Made by a program: the position numbers and the translations under genes. Of a stretch of 32,830 nucleotides of DNA, positions 6,872-14,200 are shown one piece after another (the stretch's first letter is position 1; each line of letters opens with the position of its first letter). The stretch spans positions 1 to 32,830 of the forward strand of contig JBBSIN010000024.1 in the NCBI GenBank assembly GCA_038232055.1, written 5' to 3'. Under the pieces are notes generated by a model, which saw nothing but the letters and a program-made list of their open reading frames with translations, was not told the origin of the DNA and made no database searches. The stretch is from JBBSIN01 sp038232055. GTDB lineage: Bacteria > Actinomycetota > Actinomycetes > JADGOV01.

Positions 6872-8130
6872 GCCAGCTCCTCGAGGACGTCGGCGAGCAC
6901 CTCGACGCCGGTCTGACAGTCGTCGTCCGTCGCCGACTCCGCCGGACTGTGACTGGCACCGGTCGGGTTCCGCACGAACAGCATCGCGGTCGGCAGGGCG
7001 GCAGCCAGCGCACCCGCGTCATGGCCGGCAGCGGTGGGCAGCCGCGGTGCGGGCAGGCCTCGCCGTTCAAGGACGGTAGCGAGGCGATCAGCGAGCCTCG
7101 TGTCGAACACCACGGCCCGGCTACGCGACTCCTCGGCCACCGTGCATGCCACGCCCTGGTTGGCGGCCGAACGCTCGACCCCACCGGTCCACGCCGAGAC
7201 CAGCTGGTCCAGGAGCCCGTCGTCGGGCGCGCGCGCGTCGAGCCAGGCAGCCACCAAGCCTGGCACGCTGTTCGTGCTGTTCGGCTCGACCAGAACCCGG
7301 CCGATCGTCGCCACCGCGCCGAACTGCTCGGCCAGCCGCCGGGCGGCCTGCAAAGCGTTGGCCAGGGGCAGCGTGGGGTCTCGCCGGTCGCCCAGCCGGG
7401 TCGTTCCCGCGTGGTTGGCCTCGCCGGTCAGCGTAAGCCGCCAGCGCCCGTGCGGCCAGATCGCGGTGCCGACCGCGACCGGCGCCCCGATGTCGGCAAG
7501 CGCCCGGCCCTGCTCGACGTGCAGCTCGACGTAGGCGGCCAGCGTGGTCAGCAGCTCCGGATCGGGGCCGAGATCGACTGCGAACCCGGCGGTGGCATCG
7601 GCGACGGTCACGCCGGTGGTGTCCTTCGCGCTCAAGACGCGCTCCGGCGACAATGTGCCGGCAGCGAGGCGGCTACCGAAGGTGGCGAGGCCGAACCGGC
7701 CGCCCTCCTCGTCCGCGAAGGCCGCCACGGCGATCGGCCGGACGGGCCTGACGCGCCGGTCCTGCAACAGCCGGATGGCCAGCAGGCCGGAGACGACCCC
7801 GAGGGCGCCGTCGTAGGCTCCGCCGTTGGCGACCGTATCGAGGTGACTGCCGGTGGCGACCGCGCTGCCAGGGGAGGCGCCCGTCTCACTACCCGAACCG
7901 CCCCACCAGGCCCAGAGGTTGCCGTTGCGGTCGGAACGGACCGCGAGGTCCAGCGCCTCTGCTTCCCGCCGGAACCAGTCGCGAGCCGCGCGATCGTCGG
8001 ACGTCCAGGCGAGCCTCGTCCAGCCGCCTCGATGGTCGCGCCCGATCGCCGCGAGCCCGGCGAAGAGGCGACGGAACTCGGCGGCTCCCTGGGCTCCCGG
8101 GACTCCCGGGACTTCCCGGTTGGTCGGCAC
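6862..8130 (-). CDS. M20-family amidohydrolase (allantoate amidohydrolase-like), histidine-utilisation partner
   Basis: 422 aa from a GTG at 8130. Signature motifs of the allantoate amidohydrolase / N-carbamoyl-amino-acid hydrolase group are present: TGSHLDTVANGGAYDGALG (93-111, metal His97 and Asp108), FADEEGGRFG (Glu141/142), VELHVEQG, RDPTLPLANAL and near the end SHSPAES with the last metal His. These enzymes remove carbamoyl or ureido-type N-acyl groups using two metals. The 10-nt overlap with hutF and the absence of any purine gene here suggest that it handles a histidine-degradation intermediate, most simply N-formylglutamate, rather than allantoate; that is inference. The N-terminus contains a short Pro/Gly repeat from gggactccc-like repeats. 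It is divergent from the aminopeptidase gene, 71 bp apart. Confidence 0.85.
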   Translation of the reverse strand: MPTNREVPGVPGAQGAAEFRRLFAGLAAIGRDHRGGWTRLAWTSDDRAARDWFRREAEALDLAVRSDRNGNLWAWWGGSGSETGASPGSAVATGSHLDTVANGGAYDGALGVVSGLLAIRLLQDRRVRPVRPIAVAAFADEEGGRFGLATFGSRLAAGTLSPERVLSAKDTTGVTVADATAGFAVDLGPDPELLTTLAAYVELHVEQGRALADIGAPVAVGTAIWPHGRWRLTLTGEANHAGTTRLGDRRDPTLPLANALQAARRLAEQFGAVATIGRVLVEPNSTNSVPGLVAAWLDARAPDDGLLDQLVSAWTGGVERSAANQGVACTVAEESRSRAVVFDTRLADRLATVLERRGLPAPRLPTAAGHDAGALAAALPTAMLFVRNPTGASHSPAESATDDDCQTGVEVLADVLEELACR

Positions 8131-8201
8131 CCGGTCAGTCTGTCGGACCGGTGTGCCGGGGTGGACCGGCGCTGTGCGCCCTCCGGCGTACCCTCGCAGC
8201 C

Positions 8202-9668
8202 ATGACCGACGAGCACCACGCCGGCGAGCACGTTCCCCTTCCCGAGGGTGGGCTCGACGCACTGGAGTCGCATGACGCCGAAGTGCCGGAGGCGCTCACC
8301 CGCTTCATGACAAAGGGCTGGGCGCCGCCGGCCGAGGGAGACGCGGAGCCTGCGGCCTGCGCGTCGTACACCACCAAGCGGCGCACCGCCCTCTCCGAGC
8401 GGTTTCCCGGGGAGGCGCTCGTCATCCCGACCGGCACGCTGCAGGTGCGGGCCAACGACACGGACTACCCGTTCCGACCGGGAAGCGACTTCTACTGGCT
8501 CACCGGTGAGAGGGGGGAAGACGCCGTCCTCGTGCTGCGCCCCGATTCGTCGGGTCACACAGCGACGCTTTACGCCCATCCGCGCTCGGACCGCTCGACC
8601 CCCGCGTTCTTTACTGACCGCCGCTACGGCGAGCTGTGGGTCGGGCCTCGCCAGGGTCTGGAAGGGACCTCTGCGGTCCTGAATCTGGAGACGGCGCCGC
8701 TCGAAGAGCTGCCAGCAGCCCTGGAGCTGCTGGCCGGTGCCCGGGTGCTTCGCGGCTACGACCCGGGCGTCGACGAGGCGCTGCCTTCGGGCGAGTCGAG
8801 CGATCGGGATCAGGAACTGGCGACTGCCCTCTCCGAGCTGAGGCTGATCAAGGACGACCACGAGGTTGCCATGCTCGAGGAGGCGGTGGCGGCGACCGTG
8901 CGCGGCTTCGAAGACATCGTCCGGGAGCTGCCGCAGGCGATCCAGACGAGCGAACGCTGGATCGAGGGGACCTTCGACCGGCGGGCGCGGGTCGATGGCA
9001 ACGACGTCGGCTACGGGTCGATCTGCGCCTGTGGCCCGCACGCCACCACGCTGCACTGGGTTCGCAACGACGGGCCGGTGCGGCCGGGGGACCTGATGCT
9101 GCTGGACATGGGCGTCGAGTCGCGGGAGTTGTACACGGCCGACGTCACGCGAACGCTGCCCATCAGTGGCCGCTGGAGCGATGCCCAGCGGCGGGTCTAC
9201 GAGGTGGTGTGGCGGGCGCAGCAGGCCGCCATCGACGCCGTACGGCCGGGCGTCGAGTTCCTCGAGCCGCACCGCGTCGCCATGCGAATTCTGGCGGAGG
9301 CGCTCAAGGAGTGGGGGATCCTGCCGGTCTCCGCGGAGGAATCGTTGCAGGACGAGTGCGGACTGCACCGCCGCTACACCTTGCACGGCACGTCGCACAT
9401 GCTCGGCCTTGACGTGCACGATTGCTCGCAGGCCCGCACCGAGACCTACCGCCGGGGGACCCTGGCCGCCGGGATGGTGCTCACCGTGGAGCCGGGCCTG
9501 TACTTCCAGATCGACGACCTCACCGTCCCAGCGGAGCTGCGCGGCGTCGGCGTCCGGATCGAGGACGACGTGCTGGTAACCGAGTCGGGTGCGCGCAACC
9601 TGTCGGAGGCGCTGCCGCGCGACCCGGACGAGATCGAGCGTTGGATGGCCGGCCTGCTCGAGAGCTGA
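8202..9668 (+). CDS. pepP: Xaa-Pro aminopeptidase (aminopeptidase P, M24B)
   Basis: 488 aa from the ATG at 8202. It removes N-terminal residues preceding proline in peptides, in the cytosol. An N-terminal creatinase-like domain (FPGEALVIPTGTLQVRAND, FRPGSDFYWLTGE, TLYAHPRSDR) precedes the pita-bread metallopeptidase domain. Metal ligands are seen in order: Asp in LLDMGVESRELY, Asp in TADVTRTLP, His in HGTSHMLGLDVHD, Glu in TVEPGLYF, and Glu in VGVRIEDDVLVT. Length matches bacterial PepP enzymes of actinobacteria, which carry a longer N-terminus than the E. coli protein. Monocistronic: divergent from the M20 gene and convergent with the truncated Uma2 gene 18 bp away. Confidence 0.94.
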   Translation: MTDEHHAGEHVPLPEGGLDALESHDAEVPEALTRFMTKGWAPPAEGDAEPAACASYTTKRRTALSERFPGEALVIPTGTLQVRANDTDYPFRPGSDFYWLTGERGEDAVLVLRPDSSGHTATLYAHPRSDRSTPAFFTDRRYGELWVGPRQGLEGTSAVLNLETAPLEELPAALELLAGARVLRGYDPGVDEALPSGESSDRDQELATALSELRLIKDDHEVAMLEEAVAATVRGFEDIVRELPQAIQTSERWIEGTFDRRARVDGNDVGYGSICACGPHATTLHWVRNDGPVRPGDLMLLDMGVESRELYTADVTRTLPISGRWSDAQRRVYEVVWRAQQAAIDAVRPGVEFLEPHRVAMRILAEALKEWGILPVSAEESLQDECGLHRRYTLHGTSHMLGLDVHDCSQARTETYRRGTLAAGMVLTVEPGLYFQIDDLTVPAELRGVGVRIEDDVLVTESGARNLSEALPRDPDEIERWMAGLLES

Positions 9669-9686
9669 TCTTCCGCCGGAGCTACG

Positions 9687-10187
9687 TCAGCCGGAGCTAA
9701 GACGCGCCGTCGCCCCGGCCGGCGGACGTCGTAAACGGTCCCTGGTCGCTCTGTGGCGCCAACTCGTCGTCCTCGGCGGCGACGCTGCGCCCCGGCGCTT
9801 GACGATGACGTCGCGCTCGAACGAGTCGGGCGAGAGGATCTCGACGACGAGCAGGGGCGGCACGGTGAGGCGCGGGCCCGCCGCCTGCTCGTCCGAAACG
9901 ACGACCACGTCGGGCTGCCGCGTCTGCAGCCGAGGCATCTCCCACAGCACCCAGTCGATGGGGCTGGGCACCGCGACGTAGCCAGCCGGGCAACTATCGT
10001 CGAGGAGCCGGAGCAGCCGACCCACGGCCAACTGGTGTGGGCCTGCCAACGCCGGAACCATCACCGGTTGCCCCTCGACGACCTCGTAACGGACGCCGTC
10101 GTCGTCCATCGCGAGATAGTCGGCGAGCGTGAACGGCGTGTCGACGACGTGCACGGCGGTGCCTCTCCGGTCATGCGCATGGCCCAT
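9687..10187 (-). pseudogene. Uma2-family endonuclease-like gene, C-terminally truncated
   Basis: 166 codons from an ATG at 10187 preceded by a strong ribosome site (ggaggaagg). The first 127 or so residues are a normal Uma2 (DUF820) protein, a PD-(D/E)XK nuclease fold found in many copies in actinobacteria and cyanobacteria: FTLADYLAMDDDGVRYEVVEG, catalytic Asp in RQPDVVVVSD, VEILSP with the acidic residue, and Lys in DVIVKRR. After this Lys the expected helix and YW(I/L)VDP strand are missing in every frame and the reading ends in unrelated basic sequence. The intact paralogue at 11095 continues for about 60 more residues with AYWIVDPERPSVTV. I infer a deletion that removed the 3' end, leaving a probably inactive gene 58 bp downstream of hisF. 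Confidence 0.7.
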
Positions 10188-10245
10188 GTCCTTCCTCCAG
10201 TCTCCAACGAAAGGCATCGTGGCGCGAGGATGAGACAAAGCGGAG

Positions 10246-11007
10246 TCAGCGCACCGGCACGCCTGCGCGGGCCAGCGCCGACTTGACGTCGGCGATGCGC
10301 AACTCCCCGAAGTGGAAGACGCTGGCGGCGAGCACCGCATCGGCGCCGGCCTCGACCGCGGGGACGAAGTCGCCCGCCGCGCCGGCTCCGCCGCTCGCGA
10401 TGACCGGCACGCCGACCGCGGCGCGCACCGCGCGGACCAGCTCGAGGTCATATCCCTCCCGGGTCCCGTCGGCGTCGATGGAATTCAGCAGGACCTCCCC
10501 GGCGCCGAGCGCCTCCGCCTGCGCCGCCCACTCCACGGCATCCATGCCGGTCCCGCGCCGGCCGCCGTGCGTGGTGACCTCGAAGCCGCTGGGCGCTTCG
10601 GCAGCCCGTCGCGCATCGAGGGAGATCACGATGCACTGCGCGCCGAACCGCTCCCCGGCTTCGCGCAGCAGCTCGGGGCGGGTTACGGCGGCGGTGTTGA
10701 GGCTCACCTTGTCCGCGCCCGCACGCAGCAGCCGGTCGACGTCATGGACGCTGCGGACGCCGCCGCCAACGGTCAGCGGGATGAAGACCTGTTCGGCGGT
10801 GCGCCGCACGACGTCGTACGTCGTCTCCCGATCCCCGGACGAGGCGGTGACATCGAGGAACACCAGCTCGTCGGCACCCTCGGCGTCGTACACCCGAGCC
10901 ATCTCGACCGGGTCGCCGGCGTCGCGCAACGCGGCGAAGTTGACGCCCTTGACCACGCGGCCGGCGTCGACGTCGAGACACGGGATCACGCGGACGGCGA
11001 CGCTCAC
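10246..11007 (-). CDS. hisF: Imidazole glycerol phosphate synthase cyclase subunit HisF
   Basis: 253 aa TIM barrel from a GTG at 11007. HisF receives ammonia from HisH and converts PRFAR to imidazole glycerol phosphate and AICAR. The two catalytic Asp are Asp12 in IPCLDVDAGRVVKG and Asp131 in VISLDARR; phosphate-binding segments are GGGVRSV, SLNTAAV, LLNSIDADGTREGYD and VIASGGAGA. The frame extends upstream to 11565, but that region is antisense to the Uma2 gene. It is not contiguous with priA: the plus-strand Uma2 gene lies between, so hisF must have its own promoter in the 87-bp divergent gap. The ribosome site is weak. hisI and hisE/hisG are not in the window. Confidence 0.96.
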   Translation of the reverse strand: MSVAVRVIPCLDVDAGRVVKGVNFAALRDAGDPVEMARVYDAEGADELVFLDVTASSGDRETTYDVVRRTAEQVFIPLTVGGGVRSVHDVDRLLRAGADKVSLNTAAVTRPELLREAGERFGAQCIVISLDARRAAEAPSGFEVTTHGGRRGTGMDAVEWAAQAEALGAGEVLLNSIDADGTREGYDLELVRAVRAAVGVPVIASGGAGAAGDFVPAVEAGADAVLAASVFHFGELRIADVKSALARAGVPVR

Positions 11008-11094
11008 GCTGCCCGACCGTAGTCGGCTGTGGACGACATCCGGAATTCGTCGTAGCCCTGCTGCACCCTTGCGCCATGCCCAGGAAGGAGCACC
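11008..11094. promoter_or_regulatory. Divergent intergenic region hisF / Uma2
   Basis: 87 bp that must hold start signals for both hisF (leftward) and the Uma2 gene (rightward). A small hairpin, ccgac-cgta-gtcgg (11013-11026), lies just 5' of the hisF start codon on its leader and could influence its translation. aggaaggag before the ATG at 11095 is the Uma2 ribosome site. No -35/-10 pair can be assigned with confidence. Confidence 0.4.
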
Positions 11095-11673
11095 ATGACG
11101 GTCATGCCAAGCGGCTCCGGAACGCTGCTGCCTTTCGGGCGGCCGCTCACGGTCAACGATCTCGCGCGGCTGCCAGATGACGGGCACCGCTACGAGCTGC
11201 TCGACGGCACGCTGCTGGTGACGCCGGCGCCTGGCTGGCCGCACCAGGAGGTAGTCGGCGCCCTCTACCGGCAGTTGCACGCCGCGTGCCCGGCCGGGTT
11301 GCGGGTGCTCATCGCGCCGTTCGCAGTGCGCCTCGGTCGGCACACCGAGCTGCAGCCCGACGTCCTCGTCGCCCGCTACGCCGACCTCACGCCACGGAAC
11401 CTGCCGGTTGCGCCGGTGCTCGCGGTCGAGGTGCGCTCCCCATCGACCGCGCTCGTCGACCTCAACCTCAAGCGCGCAGCGTACGAGCGTGAGGGTGTCG
11501 CGGCGTACTGGATCGTCGACCCGGAGCGGCCCTCCGTCACCGTGCTGGAGCTCGACGGCGAGCACTACGCCGAGACCGCGCGCGCCGCCGGCGAGGAGGT
11601 CCTAGAGGTTAACGCGCCGTTCCCCGTGCGCCTGGTGCCGGCCGGGCTGCGCCGGGGGTTGCAGCCGGACTAG
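11095..11673 (+). CDS. Uma2-family (DUF820) PD-(D/E)XK endonuclease-like protein
   Basis: 192 aa, full family length. Uma2 proteins have a restriction-endonuclease-like fold and are annotated as putative nucleases; their biological role is not established. Visible are LTVNDLARLPDDGHRYELLDGTLL, the substrate-side helix PHQEVVGALYRQLHAAC, catalytic Asp in ELQPDVLVARY, acidic residue in LAVEVRSPST, Lys in LNLKRAAYE, and the C-terminal strand AYWIVDP. The ATG follows a strong aggaaggag site. It is oriented against the his genes between hisF and priA, and its TAG stop shares bases with the TAG stop of priA (ctag at 11670-11673). A truncated paralogue lies on the other side of hisF. Confidence 0.88.
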   Translation: MTVMPSGSGTLLPFGRPLTVNDLARLPDDGHRYELLDGTLLVTPAPGWPHQEVVGALYRQLHAACPAGLRVLIAPFAVRLGRHTELQPDVLVARYADLTPRNLPVAPVLAVEVRSPSTALVDLNLKRAAYEREGVAAYWIVDPERPSVTVLELDGEHYAETARAAGEEVLEVNAPFPVRLVPAGLRRGLQPD

Positions 11674-12383
11674 GCGACGGCGGCAAGCGCCTGCGGCAGG
11701 GTGAACGCCCCCGCGTAAAGCGCCTTGCCGACGATCGCGCCTTCCACCCCCGGCACGGCCGCGATCGCCCGCAGGTCGTCGAGGCAGGACACGCCACCGC
11801 TGGCGACGACGGGTCGTTCGGTGGCGGCGGTGACCCGGCGGAGCAGGTCGAGGTTCGGTCCGGTCAGCGTGCCGTCGCGGCGTACGTCGGTGACCACGTA
11901 GCGAGCACATCCGTCGGCGTCGAGGCGTCCGAGTACGTCGAAGAGCTCGCCGCCTTCCGACGTCCATCCCCGTGCGGCGAGCGTGACGCCGCGCACGTCG
12001 AGGCCCACGGCGAGCCGGTCGCCGACCCTGGCGATCGCGCGGCGTACCCAGTCGGAATCCTCGAGCGCAGCGGTGCCGACGTTGACCCGCGCAGCGCCGG
12101 TGGCCAGCGCCGCGTCGAGGCTCTTGTCGTCGCGGATGCCACCGGAGAGCTCGACTGCCACGTCGACCCGGCGTACGACGTCGGCGAGGAGCTCGCTGTT
12201 GCGGCCTCGGCCGAACGCCGCGTCGAGGTCGACGAGGTGGATCCACTGCGCCCCGTCCCGCTGCCACTGCAGGGCGGCCTCGACCGGATCGCCGTACGAC
12301 GTCTCGGTGCCGATCGCGCCCTGCACCAGCCTGACCGCCTGCCCCCCGGCGACGTCGACGGCCGGCAGCAGGGTGAGTGACAC
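11670..12383 (-). CDS. priA: Phosphoribosyl isomerase A (bifunctional HisA/TrpF)
   Basis: 237 aa TIM barrel from a GTG at 12383. In actinobacteria PriA isomerises both ProFAR (histidine pathway) and phosphoribosyl anthranilate (tryptophan pathway), replacing TrpF. Key residues are present: Asp10 in LPAVDVAGGQAVRLVQG, Arg18, Asp129 in VGLDVRG, Arg138/Trp140 in AARGW (matching the Arg/Trp loop used for the TrpF reaction in mycobacterial PriA), and Asp170 in RRDGTLTGPN. The GGIRD and ASGGVS phosphate sites are intact. The spacing from hisH is broken by a plus-strand remnant; only 22 bp separates the priA start from that remnant's start. Its stop overlaps the convergent Uma2 stop. Confidence 0.95.
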   Translation of the reverse strand: MSLTLLPAVDVAGGQAVRLVQGAIGTETSYGDPVEAALQWQRDGAQWIHLVDLDAAFGRGRNSELLADVVRRVDVAVELSGGIRDDKSLDAALATGAARVNVGTAALEDSDWVRRAIARVGDRLAVGLDVRGVTLAARGWTSEGGELFDVLGRLDADGCARYVVTDVRRDGTLTGPNLDLLRRVTAATERPVVASGGVSCLDDLRAIAAVPGVEGAIVGKALYAGAFTLPQALAAVA

Positions 12384-12405
12384 CGGCCCACGGTAGTGCG
12401 ACGCT

Positions 12406-13003
12406 GTGCTGGTGGAGCACGTCGACGCCGAGGTCCTCGCCGCTGGTCGGGAGGCGTCGGGACGGCGCCGCACTCGTGTCCTGTGGCGGGCGTCGCTGCT
12501 GCTGCTCGTGCTCGTCGACGCCGGGGCGGCACCGGTGGCCGAACTCGTGCACAGGTCCGCGGACCGTACGGCGCGCGTGGGCCGGCTGTGACGAGGAGCG
12601 CGCCACCGTGCACATCGGGGGCGCCACCGGGCAGCGTCGGACAGTGCGCCTCCCCGGCAGAGTCACAACGGGCAGCTTCTCGCCCGACGGCAGGCTGCTA
12701 GCGCTGTCATGGGAGCGGGAGGCTGGAACCGGCTCCCACCTGGCGATCGTCGACACCCGGACCGGGTCGGTGCGGTCGGTGCGCGGTCCGCCCGGCGGGT
12801 TCGCCGACCCACCGATCTGGACGGCCGACTCCGGCCGCTTCTTCTTCGGGTCGACAGAGCCGGGCCGGACCGCGCTTACCGCCTCGGTGTGGACGTACGT
12901 CGTCGGCAGCCCCCACCCGACGGCTCTGCGCTACCTCTCCAGCCAGCTCATTAGGCCGCTCGCCGTACTTCCGGTCAGCGCAGCGTCGCCAGCCAGTTCG
13001 TGA
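12406..13003 (+). pseudogene. Frameshifted remnant of a membrane-anchored beta-propeller protein
   Basis: Two adjoining plus-strand frames look like parts of one gene. The first, from a GTG at 12406 (or 12412) to a TGA at 12589-12591, gives a charged N-terminus and one hydrophobic segment (VLWRASLLLLVLVDAG). The second, a different frame from about 12590 to the TGA at 13001-13003, gives repeats typical of TolB/WD40-like propellers: GSFSPDGRLLALSWE, HLAIVDTRTGSVRSVRG, and PPIWTADSGRFFFGS. Joined, they make about 200 residues: one membrane anchor plus roughly two to three blades, too few for a closed propeller. So both a frameshift and a 3' truncation are likely; the end overlaps the 3' end of convergent hisH by 29 bp. 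It splits priA from hisH. If a programmed frameshift exists it would be a real gene; I think decay is likelier. Confidence 0.6.
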
Positions 13004-13580
13004 GCAGCTGCGCGCCCGCGTCGCCGGATTTCTCGGGGTGGAACTGAGTGGCGGACACGGCAGTCTCCTCCACGGCGGCCACGAAGCGCTCGCCGTGCTC
13101 GGCATAGGTCACCGCGCCCGGGGCGGAGCGGGCGGCGTAGGAGTGCACGAAGTAGAAGCGCTCGTCCTCGACGCCGGCGAAGAGCCGTGAGCCGACCGGG
13201 GGCGAGACGTTGTTCCACCCCATGTGCGGGAGGACCGGGGCGCGGAGCCGGGTGACCATGCCGTCGAAGTAGTTCGCGCCCCGGGTGACCGTGCCGTGCT
13301 CGTTGCCACCGGCGAACATCACCTGCATGCCGACGCAGATCCCGAGGACCGGGCGGCCGAGACCGGCCCGGCGCACAAGCATCTCGTCGCCGTCGACCGC
13401 GCGCAGCCCGGCCATGCAGGCGGCGAAGGCGCCGACCCCCGGCACGACCAGGCCGTCGGTCTCGAGCGCGGCGTCGTACGACGACGTCACCGTGACGTCG
13501 GCGCCGACCCTCACCAGGGCCCGCTCGGCCGAGCGAAGGTTGCCCGAGCCGTAGTCGAGGACGACGACGCGCGGTCGCAT
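12975..13580 (-). CDS. hisH: Imidazole glycerol phosphate synthase glutaminase subunit HisH
   Basis: 201 aa class I glutamine amidotransferase that releases ammonia from glutamine for HisF. The catalytic triad is visible: Cys82 in LGICVGMQVMFAGG (Val replaces the more usual Leu after Cys), and His181/Glu183 in TQFHPEKSG. The oxyanion strand PGVGAF (47-52) and PHMGWN are typical. The ATG at 13580 has no clear Shine-Dalgarno; instead it follows a 17-bp tandem repeat with two earlier ATGs and tiny reading frames, the last of which ends with TGA overlapping the hisH ATG (TGATG). It lies 37 bp downstream of hisB in the hisDCBH run. Confidence 0.96.
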   Translation of the reverse strand: MRPRVVVLDYGSGNLRSAERALVRVGADVTVTSSYDAALETDGLVVPGVGAFAACMAGLRAVDGDEMLVRRAGLGRPVLGICVGMQVMFAGGNEHGTVTRGANYFDGMVTRLRAPVLPHMGWNNVSPPVGSRLFAGVEDERFYFVHSYAARSAPGAVTYAEHGERFVAAVEETAVSATQFHPEKSGDAGAQLLTNWLATLR

Positions 13581-13597
13581 CAGGTCAGCCGTCGCAT
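13580..13597 (-). other. Leader micro-ORF 2 ending on the hisH start (MRRLT)
   Basis: A 5-codon frame opening at the second repeat ATG and ending in TGA at 13582-13580, which shares its last base with the hisH ATG (TGATG). This is the classical geometry for termination-reinitiation coupling, and hisH otherwise lacks a recognisable ribosome site. Confidence 0.4.
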
Positions 13598-13614
13598 CGG
13601 GTCAGCGGTCGCAT
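13585..13614 (-). other. Leader micro-ORF 1 upstream of hisH (MRPLTRCDG)
   Basis: A 9-codon frame opening at the first repeat ATG, four bases after the hisB stop, and closing at a TGA at 13587-13585. It could allow ribosomes finishing hisB to keep moving toward hisH. No evidence beyond position and the repeated ATG; it may be a by-product of the repeat. Confidence 0.35.
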
Positions 13615-13617
13615 GGG

Positions 13618-14199
13618 TCAGAGGCTCCCCTTGGTGCTGGGCACGCCGCCACCCTGGACGACGACCGCGTCGCGCAACGCACGAGCCACCGCCTTGAACT
13701 GCGCCTCGACGACGTGATGCGCGTTGCGGCCCGCGAGTACCCGGACGTGCAGGCAGATCTGCGCCGCGGCCGTCAGAGACTCCCAGACGTGCCGGGTGAG
13801 GGTGGTGTCGTAGGAGCCGATCAGCTCGACGAGGTCGGGTTCTTCGTGGACGCAGTACGGCCGGCCGGAGAGGTCGACGGCCGCCTGCACGAGGGTTTCG
13901 TCGAGGGGCACCAACGCGTCACCGAAACGGCGGATACCCGCCTTGTCGCCGAGCGCCTCGCGCAGCGCCTGCCCAACGGCGATGGCGGTGTCCTCGACCG
14001 TGTGGTGCGCGTCGACGTCGAGATCGCCTCTCGTGACGACCCGCAGGTCGAAGCCGCCGTGCTTGCCGAGCTGGCTCAGCATGTGGTCGAAGAACGGCAC
14101 ACCGGTGTCGACGTCGACCGCGCCGCTGCCGTCGAGCTCGAGGTCGACGACGACCTGCGACTCCTTCGTGGCCCGTTCGACCCGCGCCGAGCGACTCAT
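13618..14199 (-). CDS. hisB: Imidazoleglycerol-phosphate dehydratase HisB (monofunctional)
   Basis: 193 aa, single-domain type without the phosphatase half found in enterobacteria. It dehydrates imidazole glycerol phosphate to imidazole acetol phosphate as a 24-mer with two manganese sites per subunit. Metal-binding His/Glu clusters are clear: GVPFFDHMLSQLGKHGGFD (33-51), DAHHTVEDTAIAVGQAL (63-79), and the second half-repeat GRNAHHVVEAQFKAVARAL. The C-terminus VPSTKGSL is typical. The ATG lies one base after the hisC stop (TGAGATG), with a gggggagg ribosome site inside the end of hisC, so translation is coupled. Confidence 0.97.
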   Translation of the reverse strand: MSRSARVERATKESQVVVDLELDGSGAVDVDTGVPFFDHMLSQLGKHGGFDLRVVTRGDLDVDAHHTVEDTAIAVGQALREALGDKAGIRRFGDALVPLDETLVQAAVDLSGRPYCVHEEPDLVELIGSYDTTLTRHVWESLTAAAQICLHVRVLAGRNAHHVVEAQFKAVARALRDAVVVQGGGVPSTKGSL

Positions 14200-14200
14200 C

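Larger units (their letters stand above)
13570..13623. repeat. 17-bp tandem repeat carrying repeated start codons between hisB and hisH
   Basis: On the minus strand the sequence after the hisB stop reads ATGCGACCGCTGACCCG (13614-13598), then ATGCGACGGCTGACCTG (13597-13581), then ATGCGACCGC, which is the start of hisH itself (13580 onward). The two full units differ at 2 of 17 positions; flanking bases (ctgaccc before the first unit) extend the repeat in part. Because 17 is not a multiple of 3, the three ATGs are in three different frames. Confidence 0.88.

Noticed and set aside
5573..8205. Two long plus-strand frames opposite hutF and the M20 gene
   Set aside because: Both are antisense shadows; their translations show no domain, while the minus strand has complete catalytic motifs.
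7632..9419. A 595-codon minus-strand frame across pepP and the M20 start
   Set aside because: The part over pepP is antisense to an intact metallopeptidase; the rest is an out-of-frame reading of the M20 gene.
10188..10245. Possible extension of the truncated Uma2 gene into the space before hisF
   Set aside because: The strong ggaggaagg site directly before the ATG at 10187 fixes the start; extending it would overlap hisF.
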